This document shows, one piece after another, positions 16,976 through 25,501 of a stretch of DNA of 64,000 nucleotides. This DNA comes from Bacillus benzoevorans. Its GTDB lineage: Bacteria > Bacillota > Bacilli > Bacillales > Cytobacillaceae. The stretch is from positions 1-64,000 of the forward strand of contig NZ_JACHGK010000020.1 in the NCBI RefSeq assembly GCF_014207535.1. The letters run 5' to 3'. A program made the position numbers and the translations under genes. Below the pieces are notes generated by a model. It saw only the letters and a list, made by a program, of their open reading frames with translations. It ran no database searches and was not told where the DNA came from. How positions within the stretch are numbered: position 1 is the first letter of the stretch; each line of letters starts with the position of its first letter.

Positions 16976-18100
16976 ATGTTAAAAGAAAATATTTCTGCTT
17001 CACAATTATTTGCATTAGTTGTTTGCTATATACTTGGCACTGCAATTGTTACTGGTACTGGAAAAGAAGCGATGCAAGATACGTGGATTGCAGTCATGAT
17101 CGCAACTGTTATTGGAATAGGGCTTATGTATTTTTATTATGCATTGAATCAATTACTTCCGAATAAGAATCTGTTCGAGATAATGGAGTTTTGTTTTTCC
17201 AGATTTGGAGCGGTCTCTTTAAGCTATATTTATATCACCTATTTTCTCTATATCTTCACCCGCGTTGTCAGGATTTTTACCGATATGATTACTTCAGCCA
17301 TTCTACTCAGGACTCCTAGTGAGATAATTATTTTAACGATGATCCTGGTGTTTATCTATATTGTTTTTCTTGGTTTGGAAGTAATAGCCAGAGTCACAGA
17401 AATCTTTTTCCCATATATACTTGGATTTCTTATTATGTTATTTCTTCTTCTGTTTGTCAGCGGTGCTGTCGAGCTGCATCACCTGCAGCCAATATTGGGT
17501 GAAGGCTTGCGGCCGGTATTAAAAGCACTGTATCCTTCTTTGGCTGCGGTACCCTTCGGTGAATTAATGGTTCTTACGGTAATTTTATCCAACGTTTCTC
17601 AATTGAAGAAGGGAAAAAAAGTAATGCTCCTTGGTGTGTTGACTGGAGGATTTTTTTTGGCTGTTGGAACGTTCTTAATGCTGACCACGTTAGGAGTGGA
17701 AATGTTCCAGTATACGTATTTTCCAATGCTGAGTGTAGCAAGAAGAGTGGCTGTCGGCAATTTTATCGAAAGAATAGAAGTTATTGTTGTTTTTATTATT
17801 ATGTTAGGGGTGATAGTGAAAGGGACACTGTACCTTTATGCTGCCTTAAAAGGGCTTGAATATGTTTTTCGGATTCCTTACCGCTATTTTACAATCCCTG
17901 TTTCAATCATAGGAGTTGTCTTTACTAAATTAAATACGATGAATCCGGGAGAGTTTTCATCTGAATGGGTAAACTCCACTTTGCCATATATTCATCCCTC
18001 CATGCAGTTCGCTATCCCTTCTGTAATCATGACTGTTTTGCTTTGTAAGAAACATTCCTCCCAAAATGCTGCAAAGAAAACGGAAGGGGAGGGTTTTTAA
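16976..18100 (+). CDS. Spore germination receptor B subunit (first copy)
   Basis: A 374-residue integral membrane protein with about ten helices, of the GerAB/GerKB type in the APC superfamily. It opens MLKENISASQLFALVVCYIL and contains the family's PFGELMVLTVILSNV near 195 and LGVIVKGTLYLYAALKGLEYVF near 280. B subunits form the germinant-binding membrane component of the receptor in the spore inner membrane. It is the first gene of a five-gene operon and is closely related to the second B subunit at 18466. Expression in the forespore under sigma G is expected from the family. Confidence 0.9.
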   Translation: MLKENISASQLFALVVCYILGTAIVTGTGKEAMQDTWIAVMIATVIGIGLMYFYYALNQLLPNKNLFEIMEFCFSRFGAVSLSYIYITYFLYIFTRVVRIFTDMITSAILLRTPSEIIILTMILVFIYIVFLGLEVIARVTEIFFPYILGFLIMLFLLLFVSGAVELHHLQPILGEGLRPVLKALYPSLAAVPFGELMVLTVILSNVSQLKKGKKVMLLGVLTGGFFLAVGTFLMLTTLGVEMFQYTYFPMLSVARRVAVGNFIERIEVIVVFIIMLGVIVKGTLYLYAALKGLEYVFRIPYRYFTIPVSIIGVVFTKLNTMNPGEFSSEWVNSTLPYIHPSMQFAIPSVIMTVLLCKKHSSQNAAKKTEGEGF

Positions 18101-18151
18101 GTGAAAAATAAATTTCCTAACAATTGGAAGTGAAAAGGAGAGAGTAAGAGA

Positions 18152-18382
18152 ATGGTTACACTTGCTACCATTTTAGTATTCATTTTTCTTAATGGAGTCA
18201 TCTTCACCATCGATATAATGATGTTTCATTATTCATTTTTTGAGGAGTTGGGCAAGCTTTATTATTTCAATCCATTATTCGGAAGAATTATGCTCTACTT
18301 TATGATCTTTCTCGGCTTCGGGTCAGCGATTGCGATTGATATAAGAATAAAAAAGAATAAAAACAAGAAGCAGGCAACATAA
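18152..18382 (+). CDS. Two-TM small subunit of a germinant receptor (D-type)
   Basis: A 76-residue protein with two membrane helices (TLATILVFIFLNGVIFTIDI and RIMLYFMIFLGFGSAIAIDI) and a Lys-rich tail. Small two-helix D subunits encoded within or beside ger operons are known to modulate receptor activity in Bacillus. The length, topology and position between two B genes fit that role. AAAAGGAGAG supplies the ribosome site. Confidence 0.8.
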   Translation: MVTLATILVFIFLNGVIFTIDIMMFHYSFFEELGKLYYFNPLFGRIMLYFMIFLGFGSAIAIDIRIKKNKNKKQAT

Positions 18383-18465
18383 AAGATCAATTAGAAGGAT
18401 CTCCACCAGTTTTCATTTGAGCACAGTGTGAATAGCAGTTGCTGTAAGGGGGTCAAAAGTTCATT

Positions 18466-19587
18466 ATGTTAAAAGAAAATATTTCTTTAACACAATTATT
18501 TACTTTCATCGTCAATTTACTGCTGGGCAGTTCCATCGTCGTCGGCATCGGGAAAGATGCACAGCAAAATGGGTGGATTGCCATTCTAATCGCTACGCTT
18601 ATCGGGGTTGGATTGATGTTTTTTTATTTCAGTTTGATTCATCTGCAGCCCAACAAAAATTTATATGAAATCATGGAATACTGTTTTACAAGAAAAGTAA
18701 CAATCATACTGAGTTCCATTTATGTTTCGTACTTTCTTTACATTAGCGCGAGGGTCCTTCGTACTTTTGGAGAAATGATAACTGCCGCCATTATGCCGCA
18801 GACCCCTTTGGAAGTCATCGTCTTATCTTTATTATTTATATTAGCTTATATCCTTTATCTTGGCATAGAGGTGCTTGGGAGAGTTTCAGAAATTCTTTCT
18901 CCCTATATCTACTTTTCCCTCTTGTTCTTATTGCTCTTTTTACCATTGAGCGGCAATATACAGCTAAATCGTTTATTACCTGTTATGGGAGATGGCTTTA
19001 AACCGGTTTTAAAGGCGGTCTTCCCTTCATTACTTTCTTTTCCCTTTGGAGAATTAATCGTGTTTACGATTATTCTATCCAGTATAAATGATTTGAAAAA
19101 GGTCGGAAAAATTTCTCTCATCGCGGTTTTGACTGCGGGTCTGCAGCTTATAATTGGAGCTGTTCTCATGATTATTACGCTCGGCGCGGATGTCAATCAA
19201 TTCTCCAACTTCCCTCTATTAAGCACGGCAAGATTGGTTGCGGTTGGTGAATTCGCAGAACGATTGGATCCGCTTGTTGTTTTTATTATGATACTGGGGG
19301 TCATTATCAAAAGTGCCCTTTTTCTCTATTGCTGTTTAAAGGGGCTTGAATACATCTTTCGCCTGTCATACCACTACTTCGCCTTTCCTATTTCCATATT
19401 GACGGCTGTTTTCACGCTGCTAATTGCAGCGAATTATGGAGAACACCTCGCAAAGGGGCATTATATGCTTATTAATTATTTTCATATGGCGATGCAATTA
19501 TTGATTCCAGGAATAACCTTTATTTTTCTCATAACAAAGGTTAGAAAACAAAAAAGTGAATGGAAAACAGATGCGGGAAAATGTTAA
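18466..19587 (+). CDS. Spore germination receptor B subunit (second copy)
   Basis: 373 residues, about ten helices, same family as the gene at 16976. The two start alike (MLKENISLTQLF versus MLKENISASQLF) and share PFGELIVFTIILSSI and LGVIIKSALFLYCCLKGLEYIF, but differ throughout the predicted loops, as expected if they recognise different germinants. It directly precedes the A subunit gene, the more usual position for a B partner. Confidence 0.9.
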   Translation: MLKENISLTQLFTFIVNLLLGSSIVVGIGKDAQQNGWIAILIATLIGVGLMFFYFSLIHLQPNKNLYEIMEYCFTRKVTIILSSIYVSYFLYISARVLRTFGEMITAAIMPQTPLEVIVLSLLFILAYILYLGIEVLGRVSEILSPYIYFSLLFLLLFLPLSGNIQLNRLLPVMGDGFKPVLKAVFPSLLSFPFGELIVFTIILSSINDLKKVGKISLIAVLTAGLQLIIGAVLMIITLGADVNQFSNFPLLSTARLVAVGEFAERLDPLVVFIMILGVIIKSALFLYCCLKGLEYIFRLSYHYFAFPISILTAVFTLLIAANYGEHLAKGHYMLINYFHMAMQLLIPGITFIFLITKVRKQKSEWKTDAGKC

Positions 19588-19663
19588 TTCATAACAAAAA
19601 TTACATGAGTTGGAGGATGGGAGACCATATTAATAACATCATTATTCACTAAGAGGGGGTGTG

Positions 19664-21262
19664 ATGATGGATTCTGACAAACCGCTTGTAAAAATTAGAC
19701 GTAGAAAAAAGCTCTTTGAGGAACAAAAGGGAAACGAGTTTCATGATGAAGCAAAGAATCATAAAGGCAGCCTGGATCATCTAAAGGAAAGAATGCTTTA
19801 TGTTTTTGGGAATACGGCTGATTTAATATTTGAAGACATGAAAATAGCAGAAACAGATGGCCTTTTGTTTTATCTTGAAAGTTCCATTGATACGCAGCAA
19901 TTGCAAAATAGCCTTTTAAACAAGCATACTTTTCAGGAAACTCATGCCTTCGATTTGCATTCAGAACAGGGATTAAAGGATTATTGCCGGCAGCAATTTG
20001 GCGGTGCTGCTTACGGCATTTTTAATAACGACGAAGAAATCATAAACGCATTGTTAAATGGGTCTGTTGTGATTGCTATTAGCACATTTCCGATATTTAT
20101 TTCTCTTAGTATGGCGAATAATAATTTTCGCCAGGTAGCCGAGCCAACCTCACAGACCGTAACGAGAGGACCAAAGGACAGCTTCGTAGAAGGTTTAACG
20201 ACGAATATGTCACTAATTAGAAGAAGAATTAGGAATGCAAATCTTTGTTTTGAACAGTTTTTAATCGGAAGTGATACGAAGACAAGAGTATTGATTGGCT
20301 ATATTAATGGAATTGCCAATGCTGAAATTGTCGCTGAAGTAAGAAAGCGAATTTTGGACATTGATGTTTCGGCTGTATTTGAGTCCGCCAATATTGAGGA
20401 ATTAATCGCGGATAAAACATTTACCCTATTTCCGCTGGCGCTGAATACGGAACGGCCTGATACCGCTTGCGGTAATCTAATCGAAGGGAAAATCGTTATT
20501 ATTGTCGATGGCACACCCTTTGTCTTAATCGTGCCGGCTGTATTTCCTGATTTCTTTGTCTCGGCGGAAGATTATTATCAAGATATTTATATAGCGAGTT
20601 TCACGAGGCTCCTTCGTTACATATCTTTTTTAATCGTGATTATCACGCCGGCAGCTTATGTAGCTATTCTGACATTCCATCAGGAAATGCTGCCGACCAA
20701 TTTATTAATCAGCATTATTGCCCAGAGACAGAGGGTTCCCTTCCCGGCCTTTATTGAAGTATTAATTATGGAAATCACGTTTGAAATATTACGTGAAGCC
20801 GGGATCAGGCTGCCACGGGCCGTTGGACAAACTGTATCCATTGTAGGTGCTCTCGTCGTCGGTCAGGCAGCTGCGCTGGCAGGCCTTATTTCTAATATTA
20901 TGGTGATCATTGTGGCGATTACCGCTACCGCCAATTTCGTGGCACCGGTAGCCAGCCTTTCGGCGGCATCAAGAATGCTGCGATTTCTTCTTCTTCTTGT
21001 GGCATCTTTCCTTGGACTGTATGGAGTACTCTTGGGAATCGTTTATATGGTGGCCCATTTAGCCTCGCTCCGCTCCTTCGGAGTACCATATCTCGCTCCG
21101 GTAGCTCCTTTTACGAAAGAGAATTTAAAGGATATCTTTGTCCGCTTTCCTTATTGGGCTATGAATAAGAGACCCAGCTATTTACGCTCTCCAAATCAGA
21201 AAAAGTTTCCGAAACAAGGCTCTCCAAGCCCTCCGGATCTATCTGGAGGGAGTAAAGGATGA
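19664..21262 (+). CDS. Spore germination receptor A subunit
   Basis: About 532 residues: an N-terminal soluble domain of about 290 residues with the GerA motifs LLNGSVVIAI near 125 and VTRGPKDSFVEGLTTNMSLIRRRI near 165, then five or six membrane helices (for example FLIVIITPAAYVAILTFH and IMVIIVAITATANFVAPVAS) and a short polar tail. A subunits form nutrient-gated ion-conducting oligomers in the spore inner membrane. GTG 19661, ATG 19664 and ATG 19667 are all possible starts behind GAGGGGG; I favour an ATG. It overlaps the C subunit gene by 4 bp. Confidence 0.92.
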   Translation: MMDSDKPLVKIRRRKKLFEEQKGNEFHDEAKNHKGSLDHLKERMLYVFGNTADLIFEDMKIAETDGLLFYLESSIDTQQLQNSLLNKHTFQETHAFDLHSEQGLKDYCRQQFGGAAYGIFNNDEEIINALLNGSVVIAISTFPIFISLSMANNNFRQVAEPTSQTVTRGPKDSFVEGLTTNMSLIRRRIRNANLCFEQFLIGSDTKTRVLIGYINGIANAEIVAEVRKRILDIDVSAVFESANIEELIADKTFTLFPLALNTERPDTACGNLIEGKIVIIVDGTPFVLIVPAVFPDFFVSAEDYYQDIYIASFTRLLRYISFLIVIITPAAYVAILTFHQEMLPTNLLISIIAQRQRVPFPAFIEVLIMEITFEILREAGIRLPRAVGQTVSIVGALVVGQAAALAGLISNIMVIIVAITATANFVAPVASLSAASRMLRFLLLLVASFLGLYGVLLGIVYMVAHLASLRSFGVPYLAPVAPFTKENLKDIFVRFPYWAMNKRPSYLRSPNQKKFPKQGSPSPPDLSGGSKG

Positions 21263-22446
21263 GGCGGAATTTGCTTATGTGTATGGCACTGGGTATTTTT
21301 TTGACCGGGTGCTGGGATCAAAGAGAACTGTCAACAGTGGCCATTGTTACCGGGATGGCAGTAGATAAAGGGGAATCTGGAAGGTTTCAATTATCCGTAT
21401 TAGGGATTAATGCTGCTGAATTGAACGAGCAGACAGCACAAGGTAATTCCCCGACGGCCATGTATACTTTGGAAGGGAGTACCCTGGCCGAGTTAAGTCA
21501 GAAAATGAATGTCGCTTTTTCTAAAAACTTAGTTTATTCACATATGAAGGTATTTGTTATCAGCAAAGAAATTGCCCAAGAGGGGCTGCTCCACTTTCTT
21601 GATTACCTGGAGAGAAATAGAGAGATTCGCGATGATGTCAACATTGTAGTAGCAAAAGAAGGCAAAGCAAAGGACATCTTAAAAGTTACTTCGATTCTGC
21701 AAAAGGATTCAGCATTAAAATTGGATATGCAATTGCAACAGGCGCGTAAGGTCTGGGGATTACATCCAGATGTGCGATTAAATGATTTAATTGATGCGAT
21801 TACATCACCAGGCCGCCAGCCGGTATTGGCTGTAGTAAAAGCTAAAGGAGATGTTAAAAAGGGAGAATCGGTCGATAATATGAAAAAGCCTGAGCCGGAT
21901 GCTGTTATCGTCATTGATTCAATGGCTGTGTTTAAGGATAAAAAAATGCTGGGATTTCTTTCTGAAGAGGACGCACGAATGTATTTATGGACACAAAATG
22001 AGATTGAGAATACAACGCTGTCTGTCCCGTGCGAAGGGAAAAAGTTTTCAACGGTAAAGATTACGGATTCCAAAACGAAACTAAAGGGGAAGCTGGTAAA
22101 CGGGACCCCTGAAATTCACATAGATTTATCCATGCTGGGATACCTTATGGGAAGTGATTGCGGCTATCCGCTTGATAAGCCTGACTCTTATACAAAAATT
22201 GAAAAACTGACGGAAAAGTATGTAGAAGAACATATAGCTGAGACAATCAAGAAAGTGCAACAAGATTATGGAGTGGATATATTCGGATTTGGTGAGGTAA
22301 TACAGCGCCAAGACTATCAGCAGTTTAAAAAAGTCAAAGACCATTGGGACGAAGCCTTTCGTAATGCCAAAGTAACCATAACAACTGACGTCTTAATAAC
22401 TGATGCAGGCATCCGCACCAGAGGCGTATTTGACAGAATCAAATAA
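21259..22446 (+). CDS. Spore germination receptor C subunit (lipoprotein)
   Basis: 395 residues with a lipoprotein signal peptide MRRNLLMCMALGIFLTGCWD (lipobox LTGC, Cys18), followed by WDQRELSTVAIVTGMAVDKG, the GerC opening signature. Three alpha/beta domains follow in the family and the length is normal. The diacylglycerol-anchored C subunit sits on the outer face of the spore inner membrane and is required for receptor function. ATGA overlap with the A gene shows translational coupling. Last gene of the operon. Confidence 0.92.
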   Translation: MRRNLLMCMALGIFLTGCWDQRELSTVAIVTGMAVDKGESGRFQLSVLGINAAELNEQTAQGNSPTAMYTLEGSTLAELSQKMNVAFSKNLVYSHMKVFVISKEIAQEGLLHFLDYLERNREIRDDVNIVVAKEGKAKDILKVTSILQKDSALKLDMQLQQARKVWGLHPDVRLNDLIDAITSPGRQPVLAVVKAKGDVKKGESVDNMKKPEPDAVIVIDSMAVFKDKKMLGFLSEEDARMYLWTQNEIENTTLSVPCEGKKFSTVKITDSKTKLKGKLVNGTPEIHIDLSMLGYLMGSDCGYPLDKPDSYTKIEKLTEKYVEEHIAETIKKVQQDYGVDIFGFGEVIQRQDYQQFKKVKDHWDEAFRNAKVTITTDVLITDAGIRTRGVFDRIK

Positions 22447-22459
22447 TGGTGCCAATAAT

Positions 22460-22495
22460 GGTGCCTGGCACCAAAAAAAGACAAATGTCCATATG
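22460..22495. repeat. GGTGCCTGGCACC-type repeat, full unit
   Basis: Palindrome GGTGCCTGGCACC (22460-22472), then a seven-A tract and GACAAATGTCCATATG. A half copy (GGTGCC) lies just before it. Downstream of the ger operon. Confidence 0.8.
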
Positions 22496-22583
22496 GGTGG
22501 GACGAAAATAGGTAATTCCTATAAGCTTTGTCGAATTTGTGTATGGCATATGGCGGAATTTTGCGTTAAAATAAAACCAATAT

Positions 22584-22622
22584 AGTCTGACCATGATAAA
22601 GGTCAGACTTCTATTATTTTTT
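22584..22622 (+). terminator. Terminator of the ger operon
   Basis: AGTCTGACC and GGTCAGACT pair around ATGATAAA, with a T-rich tail. Confidence 0.75.
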
Positions 22623-22704
22623 CAGACTTCGGAACACGGTACCGGATCGACCTGTCATCATGATTTATTCCTTGGGTACGGTGCCGGGAAAGGCAGATAT
22701 AAAA

Positions 22705-23841
22705 ATGAAATTTGAGACTATGCTTGTTCACACAGAGAAAAAACAGGATCTGGTTATTAAAAGTAAAGTAACACCTATTTATCAATCATCCGCTTTTACG
22801 TTTGATGATTTAGATGAAGTAGAAGGATTTTATGAAGGCAATGGAAGTTATCTGTACAGCCGCGTAGGAAATCCGAATACAGATGAGTTAGGGCTTGCAG
22901 TTGCCAAATTGGAAGGGGCGCCAGCCGGGGTTACGGCATCTTCTGGTTTAGCAGCTATTTTAGCCGGAGTACTGGCGGTTGTGAAGGCTGGTGATCATAT
23001 TGTTGCCGCGGAAGATCTTTACGGCGGCAGTTTCCACTTGATTAAAGAAGAATTAGCAGATTTCGGCATTGAAGTATCTGTTGTCTCATTTGCGGATTTG
23101 CAAAAGATAGAAGAAGCGATTAAGGATAATACTAAACTGCTTTACACTGAATCGATTACAAATCCAATGCTGCGTGTTGAAAATATTGAAGCAATTATTG
23201 AGATTGCTAAAAAACATCAGCTGGTCACGCTGGTTGATAATACTTTTGCCTCTCCGTATCACTGCCAGCCATACACGAAAGGCGTAGATTTAGTCGTCCA
23301 TAGTGCAACGAAATACATTGGCGGACATAGTCACATTACAGCCGGTGTTGTCGTGGGGAAGGAAGAATTAATTGCGAAAGCAGCCGCAAAAATAACGAAT
23401 CTTGGAACGATCTTGAGTCCGTTTGAAGCATGGTTAACATGCATCGGACTGAAAACATTAGCACTTCGTATGAGGGAACAATCAGCTAATGCCAGAAAGC
23501 TGGCTCATGCACTACGTGAGAACCATTTAGTGAAAAAAGTCTATTACCCATTTGAAAACGGGGAAGAAGGATTTGGAGCCATTGTGACAATTGAAGTCGA
23601 TGATACAATAGATGTCTTCGAATTTTTCCGCCAGCTGTCCTGGGTGAAATTTGCCCCGACACTGGCTGGTGTTGAAACAACCGTGTCCCATCCATTGAAA
23701 ACATCCCATCGCGCTCTACCTCCTGAAGCACAGGAAGAACTCGGCATCACCATGGGTCTTGTTCGCATTTCAGTCGGAATCGAAGCTGCTGAAGACATCA
23801 TCGAAGTATTCACAAACGCACTGGAAAAATCAAAAAAATAA
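22705..23841 (+). CDS. Cys/Met metabolism PLP-dependent enzyme (cystathionine gamma-synthase/lyase family)
   Basis: 378 residues from the ATG at 22705 (MKFETMLVHTEKK) with AAAGG before it; the frame back to 22660 adds unlikely residues. The PLP lysine is K203 in HSATKYIGGH. Other family motifs are YLYSRVGNPNTDEL near 50, ASSGLAAILAGVLAVVKAGDH near 85, and VDNTFASPYHCQP near 180. It uses PLP to form or break the thioether of cystathionine, or to eliminate H2S/methanethiol; the sequence alone does not decide whether it is a synthase, gamma-lyase or methionine gamma-lyase. No T box or S box is visible upstream, unlike many methionine biosynthesis genes. Confidence 0.88.
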   Translation: MKFETMLVHTEKKQDLVIKSKVTPIYQSSAFTFDDLDEVEGFYEGNGSYLYSRVGNPNTDELGLAVAKLEGAPAGVTASSGLAAILAGVLAVVKAGDHIVAAEDLYGGSFHLIKEELADFGIEVSVVSFADLQKIEEAIKDNTKLLYTESITNPMLRVENIEAIIEIAKKHQLVTLVDNTFASPYHCQPYTKGVDLVVHSATKYIGGHSHITAGVVVGKEELIAKAAAKITNLGTILSPFEAWLTCIGLKTLALRMREQSANARKLAHALRENHLVKKVYYPFENGEEGFGAIVTIEVDDTIDVFEFFRQLSWVKFAPTLAGVETTVSHPLKTSHRALPPEAQEELGITMGLVRISVGIEAAEDIIEVFTNALEKSKK

Positions 23842-23854
23842 TCGGTGCCACACG

Positions 23855-23950
23855 GAAAAGCGGGAAGCGCCTTGCCCAGTGACGTATGACTTGCACAGGA
23901 TGTGCTGACTTCGACGTTCGCCATAGGACGTGGCGGTTTTTAGTCGAAGT
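23855..23950. repeat. Structured intergenic element with three nested hairpins
   Basis: About 95 nt after the PLP enzyme: GCACA-GGA-TGTGC (23893-23905), CGCCA-N7-TGGCG (23919-23935), and an outer ACTTCGAC / GTCGAAGT pair (23908-23915 with 23943-23950). It looks like dispersed extragenic elements I recall from Bacillaceae genomes, but I cannot check copy number. Confidence 0.55.
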
Positions 23951-23993
23951 ACACTAGTAATGGTTCAGAAACTTTACATCTTAATCTACTGAT

Positions 23994-24026
23994 AGAACTA
24001 GGGAAATCTCCTTAGTTCTTTTTTTA
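23994..24026 (+). terminator. Intrinsic terminator
   Basis: GAACTAGGG and CCTTAGTTC arms around AAATCT with a following T7 run. Confidence 0.8.
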
Positions 24027-24074
24027 TGGAATCAAACAGGTTTCGTTGACCTCATTTAAAGTCCTACATCCGCT

Positions 24075-24092
24075 AAGCCTTAAGTCTGAGAG
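24075..24092. promoter_or_regulatory. Candidate LiaR operator upstream of liaI
   Basis: A partly palindromic AAGCCTTAAGTCTGAG lies about 80 nt before liaI. AGTCTGAG-like half sites are a feature of LiaR targets in relatives, and liaIH is the main LiaR target in B. subtilis. Match quality cannot be scored here. Confidence 0.3.
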
Positions 24093-24167
24093 GAAAATAC
24101 ATTTCCGGTTCGTTATAGGAAGTTCATGAAAAAGGTAAGATGTAATCAAGAAAGGAGGCAGCAAAAA

Positions 24168-24512
24168 ATGAAAAAATTTGGTTTGCTTTTAATAGGAGGG
24201 GTCGCAGCGATTGTCCTGCTGCACAATCTGGCTCCAATAGTTGCAATGGCAATCAGCTTGGCCATCCTGTACTTTGTCGTCAAACAATTCTTAAAGACTG
24301 ATTCCATCTTAATGAAAATCGGCTGGGGAATCCTTGGTTTTATGGCATTAATGGCCTCTGCATCAAATATTCCGGCTGTATTAGGCATTGCCGCTGCTTA
24401 CGTCCTCTATGTCGTGTATAAAAACTGGAATAAGCCTAAAACCGTTATAAAGGAAGAAAATGATCCATTCGTTAATTTTGAAAAACAATGGTCACAATTA
24501 AACAAACATTAA
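24168..24512 (+). CDS. liaI: LiaI-like small membrane protein
   Basis: 114 residues from the ATG at 24168, chosen because AAAGGAGG lies 8 nt before it. Hydrophobic segments run at about 4-19 (FGLLLIGGVAAIVLLH), 22-40 and 50-80; the tail is polar (DPFVNFEKQWSQLNKH). LiaI proteins anchor the phage-shock-like protein LiaH at the membrane during envelope stress. Sequence conservation in this family is low, so the call rests mainly on topology and on the immediately following liaH. Probably the first gene of a strongly LiaR-induced liaIH unit. Confidence 0.75.
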   Translation: MKKFGLLLIGGVAAIVLLHNLAPIVAMAISLAILYFVVKQFLKTDSILMKIGWGILGFMALMASASNIPAVLGIAAAYVLYVVYKNWNKPKTVIKEENDPFVNFEKQWSQLNKH

Positions 24513-24560
24513 TTTCAGTCACTGGCTTCGAAATAATCATAAACAAAGGAGAGAAATAGA

Positions 24561-25223
24561 ATGACAAATTTATTCATCCGGATTAAAAATACCATTTTGG
24601 CAGATTTGCACAGTGTACTCGATGAAAAGGAGCAAAAAAATCCCATTGCCCTCTTGAATCAATACTTACGTGAATGTGAACAAGAAACGGAGAAGGTACG
24701 CCGACTATTAGAAAGACAATACAGATTAAAGGATGAATTCACCCGTGAATATCAGCATGCTGCCGCGTTATCGGCAAAACGCAAATCACAGGCTGCAATT
24801 GCATCATCCGCAAATGAAACAGAGCTGTATCAATTTGCCTTGAATGAACAGCAGCAGTATGAAGAACGTGCGATCCGTCTAAAGGAAGCAATGGATGCGG
24901 CAGGCAGCCAGTTGATAGAATTAGAACAAAAATATGAAGAAATGAAACATAAGCTGAAGGATATGAATATCCGCCGCTTGGAATTAATGGGCCGTGAAAA
25001 TGTCAGCCGTGCCCAGCATAAAATGAATACCGTACTGGATAATCATGTCTATTCAAACAAATCCTACTCACGTTTTCAGGAAATTGAGACCTACCTGGAC
25101 CGTTTAGAGCAGCAGGTGAACAGTTCCTATTATCGCAGCACTATTGATGCGAGAATTGCCCAATTGGAAAAGCAAACATCATTTCCTGATTTAAAAAAGG
25201 ATGAAACAAGTTCAATTTCGTAA
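24561..25223 (+). CDS. liaH: PspA/IM30 family protein LiaH
   Basis: 220 residues, almost wholly coiled coil: MTNLFIRIKNTILADLHSVLDEKEQKNP, then long helices rich in Glu, Gln, Lys and Arg. This is the phage-shock protein A / Vipp1 fold that assembles into large rings and protects the membrane. Length matches LiaH of B. subtilis (225). AAAGGAGAG precedes the ATG. It is followed by a terminator that separates this highly induced pair from the regulators. Confidence 0.88.
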   Translation: MTNLFIRIKNTILADLHSVLDEKEQKNPIALLNQYLRECEQETEKVRRLLERQYRLKDEFTREYQHAAALSAKRKSQAAIASSANETELYQFALNEQQQYEERAIRLKEAMDAAGSQLIELEQKYEEMKHKLKDMNIRRLELMGRENVSRAQHKMNTVLDNHVYSNKSYSRFQEIETYLDRLEQQVNSSYYRSTIDARIAQLEKQTSFPDLKKDETSSIS

Positions 25224-25239
25224 GATAAACTGTTATTCT

Positions 25240-25267
25240 AGAAGGGCATAGGAAGCTATGCTCTTTT
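25240..25267 (+). terminator. Terminator between liaIH and liaFSR
   Basis: AGAAGGGCATAG and CTATGCTCTTTT form a stem with a four-base loop. It would limit read-through from the strong liaI promoter into the regulatory genes. Confidence 0.75.
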
Positions 25268-25277
25268 AGTAAACTTT

Positions 25278-25470
25278 AACTTCATTCAGCAGAAGTTCTC
25301 ACATCTAAAATAAAGAGATGAAGTGATAAAGTTAAGTTATTCAATGGGGGATACAAACCCCAGCTGAATGAAGTTAAGCCTCCGGCGGATGCCTCGGATT
25401 TTTAAAGGAAATTTATCGAGCGAGCTCAGGTATTATCCGGGCGCAAATTCGCCGAGCCGAATTTGATCAA
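25278..25470. repeat. Multi-hairpin element inserted between liaH and liaF
   Basis: AACTTCATTCAGC (25278-25290) and GCTGAATGAAGTT (25363-25375) form a perfect 13-bp outer stem that encloses CATCT/AGATG and GGGG-N8-CCCC hairpins. A tail follows through AAGCCTCCGGCGGATG to GGGCGCAAATTCGCC and AAATTCGCCGAGCCGAATTT. The tail recurs in short form at 42361-42389, so this is a mobile or dispersed element. I see no ORF in it. Confidence 0.6.
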
Positions 25471-25501
25471 TCCTGCTATAACAAGAAGGGAGGAAAGACG
25501 G

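Noticed and set aside
22403..22585. 60-residue frame over the repeat after the ger operon
   Set aside because: It lies in the GGTGCC repeat and overlaps the C subunit gene; no ribosome site.
22497..22704. T-box or SAM riboswitch before the PLP enzyme
   Set aside because: No T-box AGGGTGGNACCGCG or S-box core sequence is present; only a terminator hairpin is seen.
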